From: Bombus terrestris
Lineage: Eukaryota > Arthropoda > Insecta > Hymenoptera > Apidae
Assembly: GCF_910591885.1 (NCBI RefSeq)
Contig: NC_063276.1
Span: 1,364,001 to 1,428,000 of the forward strand
Length of the DNA: 64,000 nucleotides
Reading direction: 5' to 3'
Part shown: positions 23,159-38,100 of the stretch, one piece after another
Layout of the letters: every line of letters starts with the position of its first letter
Position numbering within the stretch: position 1 is the first letter of the stretch
The notes under the pieces: generated by a model
The model's database searches: none
Told to the model about the DNA's origin: nothing
The model's input: the letters and a program-made list of their open reading frames with translations, nothing else
Program-made: the position numbers and the translations under genes

Positions 23159-26100
23159 CTAGAATTCAAGTCTATAGGCACTGCAACTAGTCTCGTGGTC
23201 CTGCAGGTTAATCGTACATCGGGATGCAGAAGGTGAAAGGTCAATGTGGTTCGCAGCCAGAGCTTCTTCGTTGTCGGCTACCCAATAGCCCAGGGTGTCG
23301 GTGTCGTAAGTCGGGATCATGGTTACCTCTGAAAAGCAAAGATCATAATGTCAATCGTGTTAGGATTAGCAATTAAGCGCTACGTAAGGATATAGTTTCT
23401 CGATGAGAATTAAGACTTGAAAGTAAGAATGAAAAATTATTAGAGTTTTGGAATAAACGAGTGCTAATACCGATCGGTATAAATGTGTCCGAATGAAAAC
23501 TGACGTCGACCTACCGAGATCTTTGTCTTCCCAAGTCCTCTTAGCTTCCAACAAAGCATCATAGACTTCACGACTTGGCTCGGTACCGCTGAACACGTAA
23601 TATCTCGCGCGAACTCTCTTGAAGAATTCCAACGATGTGTAATAGGAGTTTCCATGATGAGGTACATAAGTAAGATCCACGTAGACGGGTTGTACTTTAT
23701 TCTTCGAATCCTTCAGCTTCTTCTCGTTCTTGCCCGGACTCTCAGAGCGTTTCTTGTTCTTCAGATTCTCCGATAGAACTTTTCTCGCTTGTTTCTTCTC
23801 CTTTTTCGGTGTTCCGGGTGTACCCTTGTTAGAAATTTCATTGGTCACAGGAGCTGGTGAAGGTAGTCTCAATGGCTCACCCCAGTCGTTAATAGCGTCG
23901 AAATTTAGTCTCATATTGTTATCGGAATTCGTGTTTCTGAGGTTAAACTTGTGCGGTGGAATAGGAGAAGGAAGCCCCAATGGAGTTCCCCAACCATCTA
24001 ACGGATCTTTCTTCGTGTCAGACTTCGGATCCTCCTCTTTACGATCGTCCGATTTACCATCAGAATCTGACGCTTCTCGACGAACGCTACCGTTGGTGTA
24101 TCTCGCCGAGATAGTTTTACCCTGTGGCTCAGTTTCTTTAGTTTCCTTTTGATCCATCGACAGAGCTTTCTCGAAGTCGAGTCCAGCCTCGTCGATATAT
24201 TTCTTCGGATCAGATTTCTCCTTGTAATCACCGGCATATTCTTTCTCCACCATGAAACGTTTGAACGTGTAATCACCTTGATCTGTCAGAGTGGAAGATT
24301 CGCCGATCTTCTGCATGCTGCCACTTGTTATATCTTTTTCAGATGGTAGCTCGCCATAAATGCTGCTGCTCATCGCGCTGCTCATAAAGTCGCTAGATGT
24401 TTTTTCTTTCTCTTTTTCTTGCAAGGAACGTAGAAGGGAGCTTTCGGGACCCAAAGATTCCGTCATATCCTTGCTAGGTAAATATTCGTCTACCTTCACG
24501 TCCACTTTCTCCGCCAATATCACCGTCTCCCCTTTTTCGTTTGTGGTTTCCGTGACTTCTCGGGTCGTCGTCACTATCTCACCGTCGTCGGACACTGTCT
24601 TGGTCGTGGTGATGATCGTTCTAATCACCTCTCCCGATCTGAATCCTTCTGGAGTTCCAGTTAAAGACCTACCTTCGGATCTTCGGTCCGGTGTAGTTCT
24701 TCCTGACAGAGAAGGAACGTCGGAAGCGATATCGCGTACTTGAGGAGGCATCGAACGTTTATCTATCGGCGTATGCTTCGTTTCTTCCTTTACGAATTTC
24801 GCTTCAGATTTTTCTTCCGCTTCTTCAACTTTCTTCTCTTCTTTCTTCCTTTCCGTAGACTCTTCGGTCTTCGTGGTTCTAATAGTAGTTTCTTTGATTA
24901 TGGTACCTTCGTCGCTTAAAAATTCACTTTGCTTACTGGCTTCGGTTGTCATTTTTTCGATAGCCTCTCTGATGTCCTTCTCCGATATTTTACCACCCGT
25001 TTCGATGATAGTTGTTGTTCCTTTTTTAACGTCGACGTGCATACCCGACAGAATGTCCGATGTCAGACTCTCTTCGCTCAGTTTCTCGCCTCCTGTAATC
25101 ACGATTTTCTTCGTTTCTGTTCTCACAGTTTCGACGGTCGATGGGATAGTTTCTTTGCTCACGATTTCTTTTATCGTTTCGAGATCGTCTGTGTCGGCCA
25201 TCTCACCCTCGGGAACGATAATCTCGCGCTTTATGACTTTCGTAATCACCACTGGATCATCCTGCTCGATGATCTCCCGCTTTATTACCTTACGAATCGT
25301 TTCGGGTTCTTCTTGATCCGACACTTCTCGTGTCACGATTCTTTTAACCACGATCACCTTGCCATCTGGCGAAACTTCTTTTTCTTCGGTTGGCTCTCCT
25401 TCCATCTCTTCTTCACCTTTGATAATTCGTTTTTCCAACTCCTCGAACTCAAGCCTGGCCGAGGGTACGGATTTACTCGCGTCTACGTCTGATTCGATTA
25501 CTTTTCTAATTACTTCCGTTTTACCCGTCAGTTGCGCGTCTGGTTCACCAATTTTACTTTCTTTCAGTACAGTAACTATCTGAGGTTTTGCTTCTACAGT
25601 GTGCGTAACGGATGATTTCTGGGTTACTGTAGTGGTGATGGTGGTGGAAGTACCGATACTCGTAGAAACTACATCTTTATCAGGCGAAATATGACCGGTT
25701 GGTTTACCGGCAGATTTATCTTCTACTTTCTCTACGGTGGAAGCTGTAGGCTCGGATATTGAATCGGGAGTTCCATCGCGAGTTATGTCTGGCGTTGATT
25801 TTCCTGATAACGTTGTTATATGAGTCGTACGTATCTCGGTTACTCCGCCAACGAACGCTTTGTGGAATTGGCTCTCGTAACTTGTCGAATAATCCGTCAT
25901 CGACGTTTCCATATGGCCTTCGCGTTGTCCCGAATATTCCACCGTTTTGTAATCGTAAGACATTTTACCTTCTCCGTGGTCGGGTTCGTATCTAAGCTCT
26001 AGAGATTTTTCGTAACGATAGCCATCTTTGCCGTAGCTGTCATCTGGCTCGTCGTCGTGATAATACACCTCCACGTCGATCACGGATTCTCGGGTAAGTT

Positions 26101-29100
26101 TTCTCTTCAGAATTAATTCCTCCATTATTTCTAGAATAATGTATCGAGGTAAAGATGATCGGACGATAATTTCTTCTAGAATTTCTTCGGTGATTTTCTT
26201 TCCTTGCTTAATGTAGTCTTCTTCGAGAAGTTTCTCAATTTCGATTCTCTTCTCTTCTGAGATCGAAACTTCTTCGTCGATATGTGGCTCAGAACGTACA
26301 GGGCTATCTTGAGTAGATTTATCAGAAGCAATCAGTTCGGAACTTACGCTAGAACTTATCGAATGATCCGACTTCTCCATCTTTTGCTCGGATGTATCTA
26401 AAACTGAATCTCTGTTGAGTTTCCTCGTCATAATAATTGTCTCTATGATAGTCATTACTGTCAACTCTGAGACTGAATAGGTTCTAATTATTTCTTCTAT
26501 TACGACCATTGTGATCTTCCTTCCCTTATTTATATATTCTTCTAAAATATACTTTTTAATATTTGCTTCTTTCTCAGACGCTATTCTCATCATATCTTCT
26601 CGATCGACCTGCGTTTGGTCCATTACAACATTTACAGGGAATAATTTATAGATATCATTCATTAATAGCGATTTATCTTTAGTTACCTCTGTCGTAGAAA
26701 CGCTTATTTTCGTAAAATCGTCCAGTTTAACTGGCGTCTTTAATGCCCCATCCTTTTCGACTGATTTCCGAATATCAATCTGTTTCTCTTCGTCATCTAA
26801 CTTTTTACTATCGATTTCTTTTCTTTTATCGCGTTCGTCTAAATCAGCGATGCTGGGAGACTTTGATTTGTCAGACAAATCTTTAGCTTCTCCTGAAACA
26901 CTTGTTATACTGGGAGATCTGGATTTCTCAGTTTCTTTTATACCAACTTCCTTCAAATCAGGTGTCTCGCTAGCAATGCTAGGAGTCTTTGATTTATCCT
27001 TAGGTTCTGATAGGACACTTGTTACACTGGGTGATCTGGATTTTCCAATGTCTTTAGCTTCAACTTCCTTTACATCGGAAACGTCACCAGCGATGCTTGG
27101 GGATTTCGACTTGTCTGATACATCTCTCGAGTCCACCGTTGCACTTGGTATACTTGGAGATCTGGATTTCTCAGTATCTTTTGCTTCAACATCCTTTATG
27201 TCGGGAACTTCTCCAACGACACTTGGAGACTTGGATTTGTCCGCTGCTTCCTTTGGTTCACTTAAAACACTTGTTACACTAGGAGATCTGGATTTGTCTT
27301 TTACGTCAATATCCTTGAAATCAGGCGTGTCGCCAGCGATGCTAGGCGACTTGGATACATCCGATTTACCCGCTACATCCTTAGATTCCACTGGAACACT
27401 TGGTATACTCGGAGATCTAGATTTCACGATATCTTCCAATTCAACTTCTTTTACATCAAGTGCCTCGCCAGCAATACTCGGTGACTTTGATTTATCCGAT
27501 ACATCTTTAGCTTCCTTCGCAGCACTTGGTATAGTTGGCGATATAGGTTTGTCAATAGATTTCGTCTCAACCTCCTTTAGGTCAGGTGATTCACCAGTAA
27601 TGCTAGGTGACTTTGACTTATCTGATACATCTTTCAATCCTACTGAAATATCTGTTACACTTGGGGATTTAGATTTGTCCACGGAATCTGCAACATCTTT
27701 CAAATCTAATATATCACTGGCAACGCTAGGGGATTTTGATTTATCCGTTAAATCCTTTGCTTCCGCTGGGGCACTTGTTACGCTAGGTGACCTAGATTTA
27801 TCAGCATCCTTCGTGGGAACATCCTTCAAATCGAGTGCCTCGGCAACAATGCTGGGAGACCTGGATTTATCCTTCGATTCATCTGTAACACTAATCACAC
27901 TGGGAGACCTAGATTTCCCAATTTCTTTAGCCTCAACATCCTTCAAATCAATAGCTTCGCCGGCAATACTGGGCGATTTCGATTTATCTACTGTTTCTTT
28001 TAGTTCCACTGAAACACTTGTTATGCTAGGAGATCTAGATTTCTCCATATCTTTCAGATCAGGAACTTCACCTGCAACACTGGGAGATTTTGATTTATCT
28101 GATACGTCCTTTGATTCCACAGGAATGCTTGCTATACTGGGAGATCTGGATTTCTCAACATCTTTCAAATCCGGAACTTCGCCAGCAACACTGGGAGATT
28201 TTGATTTATCTGATACGTCCTTCGATTCCACAGGAATGCTTGGTATACTGGGAGATCTGGATTTCTCAACATCCTTCAAATCGGGAACTTCGCCAGCGAC
28301 ACTGGGAGATTTTGACTTATCTGATACGTCCTTAGATTCCACAGGAATGCTTGGTATACTGGGAGATCTAGATTTCTCAACGTCTTTCAAATCGGGAACT
28401 TCGCCAGCGACACTGGGAGATTTTGACTTATCTGATACGTCCTTAGATTCCACAGGAATGCTTGGTATACTGGGAGATCTAGATTTCTCAACGTCTTTCA
28501 AATCGGGAACTTCGCCAGCGACACTGGGAGATTTTGACTTATCTGATACGTCCTTAGATTCCACAGGAATGCTTGGTATACTGGGAGATCTAGATTTCTC
28601 AACATCTTTCAAATCAGGAACTTCGCCAGCGACACTGGGAGATTTTGACTTATCTGATACGTCCTTCGATTCCACAGGAATGCTTGGAATACTGGGAGAT
28701 CTGGATTTATCAACATCCTTCAAATCGGGAATTTCGCCAGCGACACTGGGAGATTTTGACTTATCTGATACGTCCTTCGATTCCACAGGAATACTTGGTA
28801 TACTGGGAGATCTAGATTTCTCAACATCTTTCAAATCGGGAATTTCGCCAGCGACACTGGGAGATTTTGACTTATCTGATACGTCCTTGGATTCCACAGG
28901 AATACTTGGTATACTGGGAGATCTAGATTTCTCAACATCTTTCAAATCGGGAACTTCGCCAGCGACACTGGGAGATTTTGACTTATCTGATACGTCCTTG
29001 GATTCCACAGGAATACTTGGTATACTGGGAGATCTAGATTTCTCAACATCTTTCAAATCAGGAACTTCACCAGCGACACTGGGAGATTTTGACTTATCTG

Positions 29101-32100
29101 ATACTTCTTTCGATTCAGTGGAAACACTTGGTATACTGGGAGATCTAGATTTTGCAACGTCCTTTAAGTCTTGAACTTCTCCAGCAACACTGGGAGATTT
29201 TGACTTATCTGATACGTCCTTCGATTCCATAGGAATACCTGGTATACTGGGAGATCTAGATTTCTCAACATCCTTTAAGTCGGGAATTTCATCAGCAACA
29301 CTAGGCGACTTTGACTTATCCAAAACGTCCTTTACTTCAGTCGGAATACTGGTTATACTGGGAGATCTAGATTTCTCAATATCTTTTAAGTCAGGTACTT
29401 CTCCAACAATGCTGGGTGACTTTGATTTATCCGTGACTTCTTTCGATTCCGTTGATGCGATTGATATACTCGGAGATCTAGATTTCTGTGTATCTTTTAT
29501 ATCGGCGTCCTTTACATCAGGTATTTCGCCAGCGATACTAGGAGACTTTGATTTATCTGATGCGTCTTTCGCTTCAGTTGGGACACTTGTAATGCTAGGA
29601 GATCGAGATTTCTCAATATCTTTTGCTTCAACATCTTTCAAATCAGGAACCTCCCCAGCAATGCTAGGCGATTTTGATTTATCGGATGTGTCCTTTGTCT
29701 CAGTTACAACACATGCAACACTAGGAGACCTGGATTTTTCAGCACTTTTTGCATCAATTTCATCTAGATCAGGTTTCTCGCCAGCAATGCTAGGTGACTT
29801 TGATTTATCAGTTGGTTCCCTCAGCTCGGCTGAAATACTTGTTACACTAGGAGATCTAGACTTCTCAGAATCTTTTACGCAAACGTCTTTTAATTCTGGA
29901 ATCTCACCTGCAATGCTGGGTGACTTGGATTTATCTGGTGTTTCTTTCCGCTCAGTAGGGACACTTATCACACTAGGAGATCTAGATTTCTCAATATCTT
30001 TTTCGTCAATCTCCTTCAAGTCAAGAGTCTCACTAACAATACTAGGTGACTTTGACTTATCCGAAAGCTCCTTCGTTTCAACTGCAATACTTGTTACGCT
30101 GGCAGATCTGGATTTATCAAAATCTTTTTCATCCACTTCCTTTAAATCTGCAATATCTCCTGCAATGCTTGGTGTCTTGGATTTATCAGTTGGTTCTTTT
30201 GGTTCAGTAAGGACACTAGTTACGCTAGGCCTAGGAGACCTAGATTTGTCAACATCCTTTAAGTCAGGTTCTTCACCAACAACGCTAGGAGTCTTTGACT
30301 TATCTGATACTTCTTTAAACTCCGCTGAAATACTTGTTATGCTAGGAGACCTAGACTTCTCGATATCCTTTAAATCCGGTGTTTCACCAGTAATGCTAGG
30401 AGTCTTTGACTTATCTTTTAGTTCCGTTGAAATACTTGTCACACTAGGAGATCTGGATTTCTCAATATCTTTTGTTTCGAGTTCTTTTAGATCTAACGTA
30501 TCACTGACGATGCTTGGTGACTTTGATTTATCTGATATATCTTTAGTTTCTATTGGAGCACTTGGTATACTCGGAGATCTAGATTTTTCAGCACCTTTCG
30601 CTTCAACGTCCTTCAGATCAGGCGTTTCACCAGTGACACTAGGAGACTTCGACTTATCCGATACATCTTTTGCTTCAGCTGGGACGCTTATTACACTAGG
30701 AGACCTAGATTTTTCAATTTCTTTAGCTTCAAGATCCTTTAAGTCAGATGTCTCGCTAGCGATACTAGGAGATTTCGACTTATCCGGCACGTCCTTTGCT
30801 TCGGATGGGACACTCGTTACACTGGGAGACCTAGATTTTTCAATTTCTTTAGCTTCAAGATCCTTTAAGTCAGGTGTCTCGCCAGCGATGCTAGGAGATT
30901 TCGACTTATCCCGCACGTCCTTTGCTTCAGGTGGGACACTCGTTACACTGGGAGACCTAGACTTCTCTATTTCTTTAGCTTCAATGTCCTTTAAGTCAGG
31001 TGTCTCGCCAGCGATACTAGGAGATTTCGACTTATCCGGCACGTCCTTTGCTTCGGATGGGACACTCGTTACACTGGGAGACCTAGACTTCTCTATTTCT
31101 TTAGCTTCAATGTCCTTTAAGTCCAATGTTTCGCCAGCGATACTAGGAGATTTCGACTTATCCGGTACGTCCTTTGTTTCGGATGGCATACTCGTTACAC
31201 TGGGAGACCTAGACTTCTCTATTTCTTTAGCTTCAATATCCTTTAAGTCAGGTGTCTCGCCAGCAATGCTAGGAGATTTCGACTTATCCGGTACGTCCTT
31301 TGCTTCGGGTGGAACACTCGTTACACTGGGAGACCTAGACTTCTCTATTTCTTTAGCTTCAATATCCTTCAAGTCAGGTGTCTCGCCAGCAATACTAGGA
31401 GATTTCGACTTGTCCGGTACGTCCTTTGCTTCGGATGGGACACTCGTTACACTGGGAGACCTAGACTTCTCTATTTCTTTAACTTCAATATCCTTTAAGT
31501 CAGGTGTCTCGCCAGCAATGCTAGGAGATTTCGACTTATCCGGTACGTCCTTTGCTTCAGGTGGAACACTCGTTACACTGGGAGACCTAGACTTCTCTAT
31601 TTCTTTAGCTTCAATATCCTTCAAGTCAGGTGTCTCGCCAGCAATACTAGGAGATTTCGACTTATCCGGTACGTCCTTTGTTTCGGATGGGACACTCGTT
31701 ACACTGGGAGACCTAGACTTCTCTATTTCTTTAGCTTCAATATCTTTTAAGTCCAATGTTTCGCCAGCGATACTAGGAGATTTCGACTTATCCGGTACGT
31801 CCTTTGCTTCGGATGGCATACTCGTTACACTGGGAGACCTAGACTTCTCTATTTCTTTAGCTTCAATGTCCTTTAAGTCCAGTGTTTCACCAGCGATACT
31901 AGGAGATTTCGACTTATCTGGTACGTCCTTTGCTTCGGATGGCATACCCGTTACACTGGGAGACCTAGACTTCTCTATTTCTTTAGCTTCAATGTCCTTT
32001 AAGTCAGGTGACTCACCAGCAATACTAGGAGATTTCGACTTATCCAGTACGTCCTTTGCTTCGGATGGGACACTCGTTACACTGGGAGACCTAGACTTTT

Positions 32101-35100
32101 CTATTTCTTTAGCTTCAATGTCCTTTAAATCCAGTGTTTCGCCAGCGATACTAGGAGATTTCGACTTATCCGGTACGTCCTTTGCTTCGGATGGCATACT
32201 CGTTACACTGGGAGACCTAGACTTCTCTATTTCTTTAGCTTCAATGTCCTTTAAGTCGGGTGTCTCGCCAGCGATACTAGGAGATTTCGACTTATCCGAT
32301 ATTCCCTTTCCTTCGGATAGGATACTCGTTACACTGGGAGATCTAGATTTCTCTATTTCTTTAGCTTCAATGTCCTTTAAGTCAGGTGTTTCGCCAGCGA
32401 TGCTAGGAGATTTCGACTTATCCGGTACGTCCTTTGCTTCGAATGGGACACTTGTTACACTGGGAGACCTAGACTTCTCTATTTCTTTAGCTTCAATGTC
32501 CTTTAAGTCAGGTGTCTCGCCAGCAATACTAGGAGATTTCGACTTATCCGATACTCCCTTTCCTTCGGATAGGATACTCGTTACACTGGGAGACCTAGAC
32601 TTCTCTATTTCTTTAACTTCAATGTCCTTCAAGTCGGGTGTCTCGCCAGCGATACTAGAAGACTTCGATTTATCTGACACGTCCTTTGCTTCAGTTGAGA
32701 CACTCGATATGCTGGTGGACCTAGATTTTTCCATATCTTTTGTTTCAACTTCTTTTAAGTCAGGAATCTCTCCAGCAATACTAGGTGTCTTTGATTTATC
32801 CACCGGTTCCTTTTGTTCAGCCAAGAGACTTGTGACGCCAGTGACACTAGGAGATTTTGACTTCTCCATATCTCTTGCCACAATATCCTTTATATCGCAT
32901 ACCTCGTCAACAATACTGGACGACTTTGACGCATCTGATGCGTCTTTAGATTCTCCTGAGACGCTTGTTATACTGGAAGATGCAGACTTCTCATCTTCTG
33001 CCTCTGCATCCTCTAAATCTGAATAACGAGGGAATTTATACTTAAGTTTGTCGACCTTTTCTTCAACCTCCTTTAGGTCCTTCGGTTCTTCTAAAACGCT
33101 CGGTGATATCGGTTTCTCTTTTCTTTCTTCCGCTTCCGTAGGGAATTTAGTTTCCTCCGTTGGTGATTTTTTATCAATAGCCTTCAAATCTGGCTTCTCT
33201 TTAGGACTAATTGGTGATTTCGAACGATCTGTAATAGCCTCACGTTCCTCGGTAGCACTCGTTATACTTAACGCCCTAGCCTTGTCTATTTCCTTTACAT
33301 CGATCTCTTTCCACTCACGCGGTTCAGTAGGAATACTGGGTCGCTTTGATACATCCAAAGATGCCTCTGATTCTATCGGTAATTTTTGTTTATCATCAAC
33401 TTCTCTTAAATCTAGTTTTGCACTGGGAATTTCTGTGATGTCTGCTTTCGTAGGTTGTTCAAGAACGGGACTTGTAGTTGGAGTTCTAGGTTCCTCTGGT
33501 GTTTTTCTTTTCTTGGATTCTTCAGCCTGACGTTTAGAAACATCTACTTGTTCTTCTATCTTCTTTTCTGCTTCTACGGTAGTTATCTCAGATTTTTCCA
33601 ACTTTGTCAAATAGACAATCGTCTTTTCTACCATTTTATCCTCGCCTACCTCTTGCAAATCCTCTTTATCGCTAGGTGCCGGAGAAGGAGATTTTTTGTC
33701 TGCTTCTTTCTTTCCTAATTTGTCCTGGTCAGTAATAATTGCTGGCTTAAGGTCTGTGATTGGTTGTATCTTTTCTGCTTTGATAGGTTCGAAATCAATT
33801 GGTTTCTCTTTTAGTTCTGGACTCTTTTCAGGACTCTTTTCAGGACTCTTTTCAGGACTCTTTTCAGGACTCTCTTCAGGACTTTTCTTAGGTGAAATAC
33901 CGACACGTTCTTTCTTGTCTTCTTTTTCATCACTTACAGCCATCTCAATTTTCCTATCAACTTGAACAACTTCTTTAATTACTTCTGTTTTCAAACTTTC
34001 CAGCATTCCAATCTTTCTTTCTGGAACTATCGTTTCGAAAGTTGACTTTAGAGGTTCTATATCTTTCATATCAGAAGTCTTCGCCGATTCTTCCGGTGAT
34101 TTTGCAAAAATAGTTTCCGCCGGAGAAACATCTTCCGATCGAAGCGACTCCGGTGATTTCGATGCAACGATGTCGAGACTTTTCTTACGAATTTCATCAT
34201 CGACTTTAACTTTCTCTTGAATCAGCATCGGTTTCTCTAACGCTTCTTTAATCATTTTTCCATCTAATTCTTTTTTGTCAGCAATGGTATCCACTTCTTT
34301 AGTGGCTATATCAACAGATGGTTCGATTGTTTCAATCTTCCTAGTCTCTAATTCTTTCTTTTCGACTTTTTCACGAACGGTTTTAGCCATATCCTCTAAA
34401 ATTTCTGTTTGTTGTTGCAAACTGGGAGACTTTGAAACTTCTGATTCTATCAGAGATGGAGAAGTGCTACTCTCCGCTTCTTTTGGTTTACTAGGTACCG
34501 CCTTCTCTAAGCTGTCTTCGAGATCACGTGAGTCACGAGTGTCAATCGGTGATTTATCCAAGCTGTCTTCGGGAGTTACCTTTCCGACATCTTTGATTGA
34601 TGGTGACTTGTCAGAAATGCTATCTTTTTCTGGAGAACTGATTTCTGAGTGTAGAGAGTCCTTATCTAGAAGCAAAGAATCTTTATCAGATGTTGATTTG
34701 ACAGATGCATCTTTAAGAGAATCATCAGGTGTAACAGTTTTTTGGAGCGCGATAGTACCAGTTGGGGAAATTTCAATTTCTTGTCCGCCATCTTCGCTGC
34801 TTGCTGTAACTAACATCCTTCGAACAGCTGCAGCATCATCTTCAGGCGATTTCTCAGGTTTCTTTTCTTCTTTAACTGCAACTGGTATCTCTTTGAGTGG
34901 CTCTTCTTTTCGAGCCAACGATAAGTCTTCAAGAACAACTTTCTCAATTTTCTTGTCACCTTCGAGCTTTTCTATTTTGGGAGATACTTTCTCATCCTTT
35001 TGAGTTAAATCTTCAGGAGCAACCTTCTCCATTTTCTTGTCATCTTCAATCTTCTCTACTTTAGGAGCTATTTCTTCATCTTTCTTAGCCAAGTCTTCAG

Positions 35101-38100
35101 GAATAACTTTCTCCATTTTTTTGTCATCCTCGATCTTTTCTATTTTGGGAGATACTTCTTCATCTTTCTTAGCTAAGTCTTCAGGAGCAACTTTCTCCAT
35201 TTTCTTGTCATCCTCGACCTTTTCTAGTTTGGGAGATACTTCTGCATCTTTTTTAGCTAAATCTTCAAGAGTAACTTTCTCAATTTTCGTGACATCTTCG
35301 ATCTTTTCTGCTTTGGGAGATATTTTCTCATCTTTTTTGGCTAAATCTTCAGGCGCAACCATCTCCACTTTCTTGTCGTCTTCGATCTTTTCTACTTTGG
35401 GAGATATTTTCTCGTCCTTTTTAGCTAAGTCTTCTAGAGTCACTTTCTCAATTTTCTTGTCATCTTCGATTTTTTCTACTTTGGGAGATACTTCTTCATC
35501 TTTCTTAGCTAAGTCTTCAGGAGAAACTTTCTCCACTTTCTTGTCATCTTCAACCTTTTCTAGTTTGGGAGATACTTCCGCATCTTTTTTAGCTAAATCT
35601 TCAAGAGTAACTTTCTCAATTTTCGTGACATCTTCGATCTTTTCTGCTTTGGGAGATATTTTCTCATCTTTTTTAGCTAAATCTTCAGGCGCAACCATCT
35701 CCACCTTCTTATCGTCTTCGATCTTCTCTACTTTGGGAGATATTTTCTTGTCATCTTCGATCTTTTCTACTTTGGGGGATACTTCCTCATCTTTCTTAAC
35801 TAATTCCTGAATACTCTTCTTACGCTCCACTTCAAGTATTTCCGGTTTCTTTTCAACAAGTTCTTCCTTCGGTACGCGATCAACAACTTCCGATTCCGGA
35901 ATTTTCTTGGAAACGTCGATGACTGCCTCCAATTTGTCTTCTCGCTTCTCGTCTTTTGTTAATGAAATTTCAGTAGGCTTGATTTCATCCATGATTTCCT
36001 TTTGAACAGGTGACTTTGGTTCAGTCACCTTTTCCACCGGTCTCTCTTCTTCTTTCATTTCTATTGGTTTTACTTCTTCTTTCTTTTCCACTGGTTTCAC
36101 TTCTTCTTTCTTTTCTACTGGTTTCACTTCTTCTTTCTTTTCTACTGGTTTCACTTCTTCTTTCTTTTCTATCGGTTTTATTTCTTCCTTCTTTTCCAAT
36201 GGTTTCACTTCTTCTTCCTTTTCTACTGGTTTCATTTCTTCTTCCTTTTCTACTGGTTTTACTTCTTCTTTCTTTTCTACTGGTTTTACCTCTTCCTTCT
36301 TTTCCATTGGCTTCACTTCTTCTTTCTTTTCCACTGGTTTCACTTCCTCTTCCTCCTCTACTGGTTTCACTTCTTCTTTCTTTTCTACCGGTTTTACTTC
36401 TTCCTTCTTTTCCAATAGTTTCACTTCCTCTTCCTTCTCTACTGGCTTCACTTCTTCTTTCTTTTCCACTGGTTTCACTTCCTCTTCCTTCTCTACTGGT
36501 TTCACTTCTTCTTTCTTTTCCACTGGTTTCACTTCCTCTTCCTTCTCTACTGGTTTCACTTCTTCTTTCTTTTCTACCGGTTTCACTTCTTCCTTCTTTT
36601 CCATTGGTTTTACTTCTTCTTTCTTTTCTATTGGTTTTACTTCTTCCTTCTCTACTGGTTTCACTTCTTCCTTCTTTTCCATTGGTTTTACTTCTTCCTT
36701 TTCTACTGGTTTCACTTCTTCCTTCTTTTCCAATGGTTTTACTTCTTCTTTCTTTTCTATTGTTTTTACTTCTTCCTTCTTTTCCATTGGTTTTACTTCT
36801 TCCTTTTCTACTGGTTTCACTTCTTCCTTCTTTTCCAATGGTTTTACTTCTTCTTTCTTTTCTATTGTTTTTACTTCTTCTTCCTTTTCTACTGGTTTAA
36901 CTTCTTCCTTCTTTTCCACTGGTTTTACTTCTTCTTCCTTTTCTACTGGTTTAACTTCTTCCTTCTTCTCCATTGGTTTTATTTCTTCTTTCTTTTCTAT
37001 TGGTTTTACTTCTTCTTTCTTTTCTATGGGTTTTACTTCTTCTTCCTTCTCTACTGGTTTCACTTCTTCCTTCTTCTCCAATGGTTTTAATTCTTCTTTC
37101 TTTTCTATTGGTTTTACTTCTTCCTCTTTTTCTACTGGTTTAACTTCTTCCTTCTTTTCTATTGGCTTAAATTCTTTTTCTTCTAGCTTTTCTAATTCTT
37201 TCTGAATAACTTCTTTTTCCGCCACTAGTTCACCGATTGAACGTTTCCTTCTTTCTTTTTCTATTGTAATCACATCCACTTGTTCTTCGGGTGATTCAGT
37301 CTTCTGCTCCTTCTTCTCTTTAGCTTCGTCTAAATACTTTTCTATGGTATCAAGAGATTCTGGTACTTCGGTTACTTTAACTTCCTTTTCTTTCTCTGTA
37401 ACTGGTTTTACTTCGACAGGTAATTCTGTCTTCCCTATTTTTCCCTTTGTCTCGTGAACGAATTTTTCGTCAGCCTCGATAACTTCACTTATGGTATCTT
37501 CCACAGCTTCTTCAGCATATTCCCGCTCGCGTGATTCGTCTGATTTTGGTGAAATAATACGCGATGTATCTTCCAAAGGAGTAACAGTTACATCACGTAC
37601 TTTATATTCTTGTTCGACGGCCTCAAAGTCGTCGCCAATGTCTTTTTCCTGTCTTTTGTCGATAATTTCTTTTAGAGATACCGGTTTTGTAAGTATTGTG
37701 TCCTCATAGTCACGAACCTCTTTCGGTTTTGTGGAAGATTTTTTAACGTAACTTACAAAATCATCTTCTTCTTCTTCTTCAGCTGACAAACAAACGGATT
37801 CTTCTTCGACGCCGAGTTCTTCTTTATGTGGTTCAGAAATTTTAGCTTCTTCTTTGGGTGATTTCATCTCTTTTTCCTTTGAGATCTCTTTTTCCTTCAA
37901 AATCTCTTTTTCTACAGGAGATTTTATTTCTGGTTTCGCGACCGATATAACTTCGATTGGTGATAATTTTTCTTCCTTTTTGTCTAATTTCGATGGTGCT
38001 TCGATCTCTTCCTCCTTCGTTTCTTCTTTCTTCTCAGCTTCTTCTTTCTTTGCTTTGGTATCAATCGGTTCCAGTTCGGAATCAAACAAACCATCAGTTT

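Noticed and set aside
26850..33026. Very long plus-strand open frames (774 and 1,205 codons) opposite futsch
   Set aside because: They follow the antisense of the SKSPS repeats unit by unit and are just stop-free shadows of biased codon usage; there is no independent domain or splice structure.
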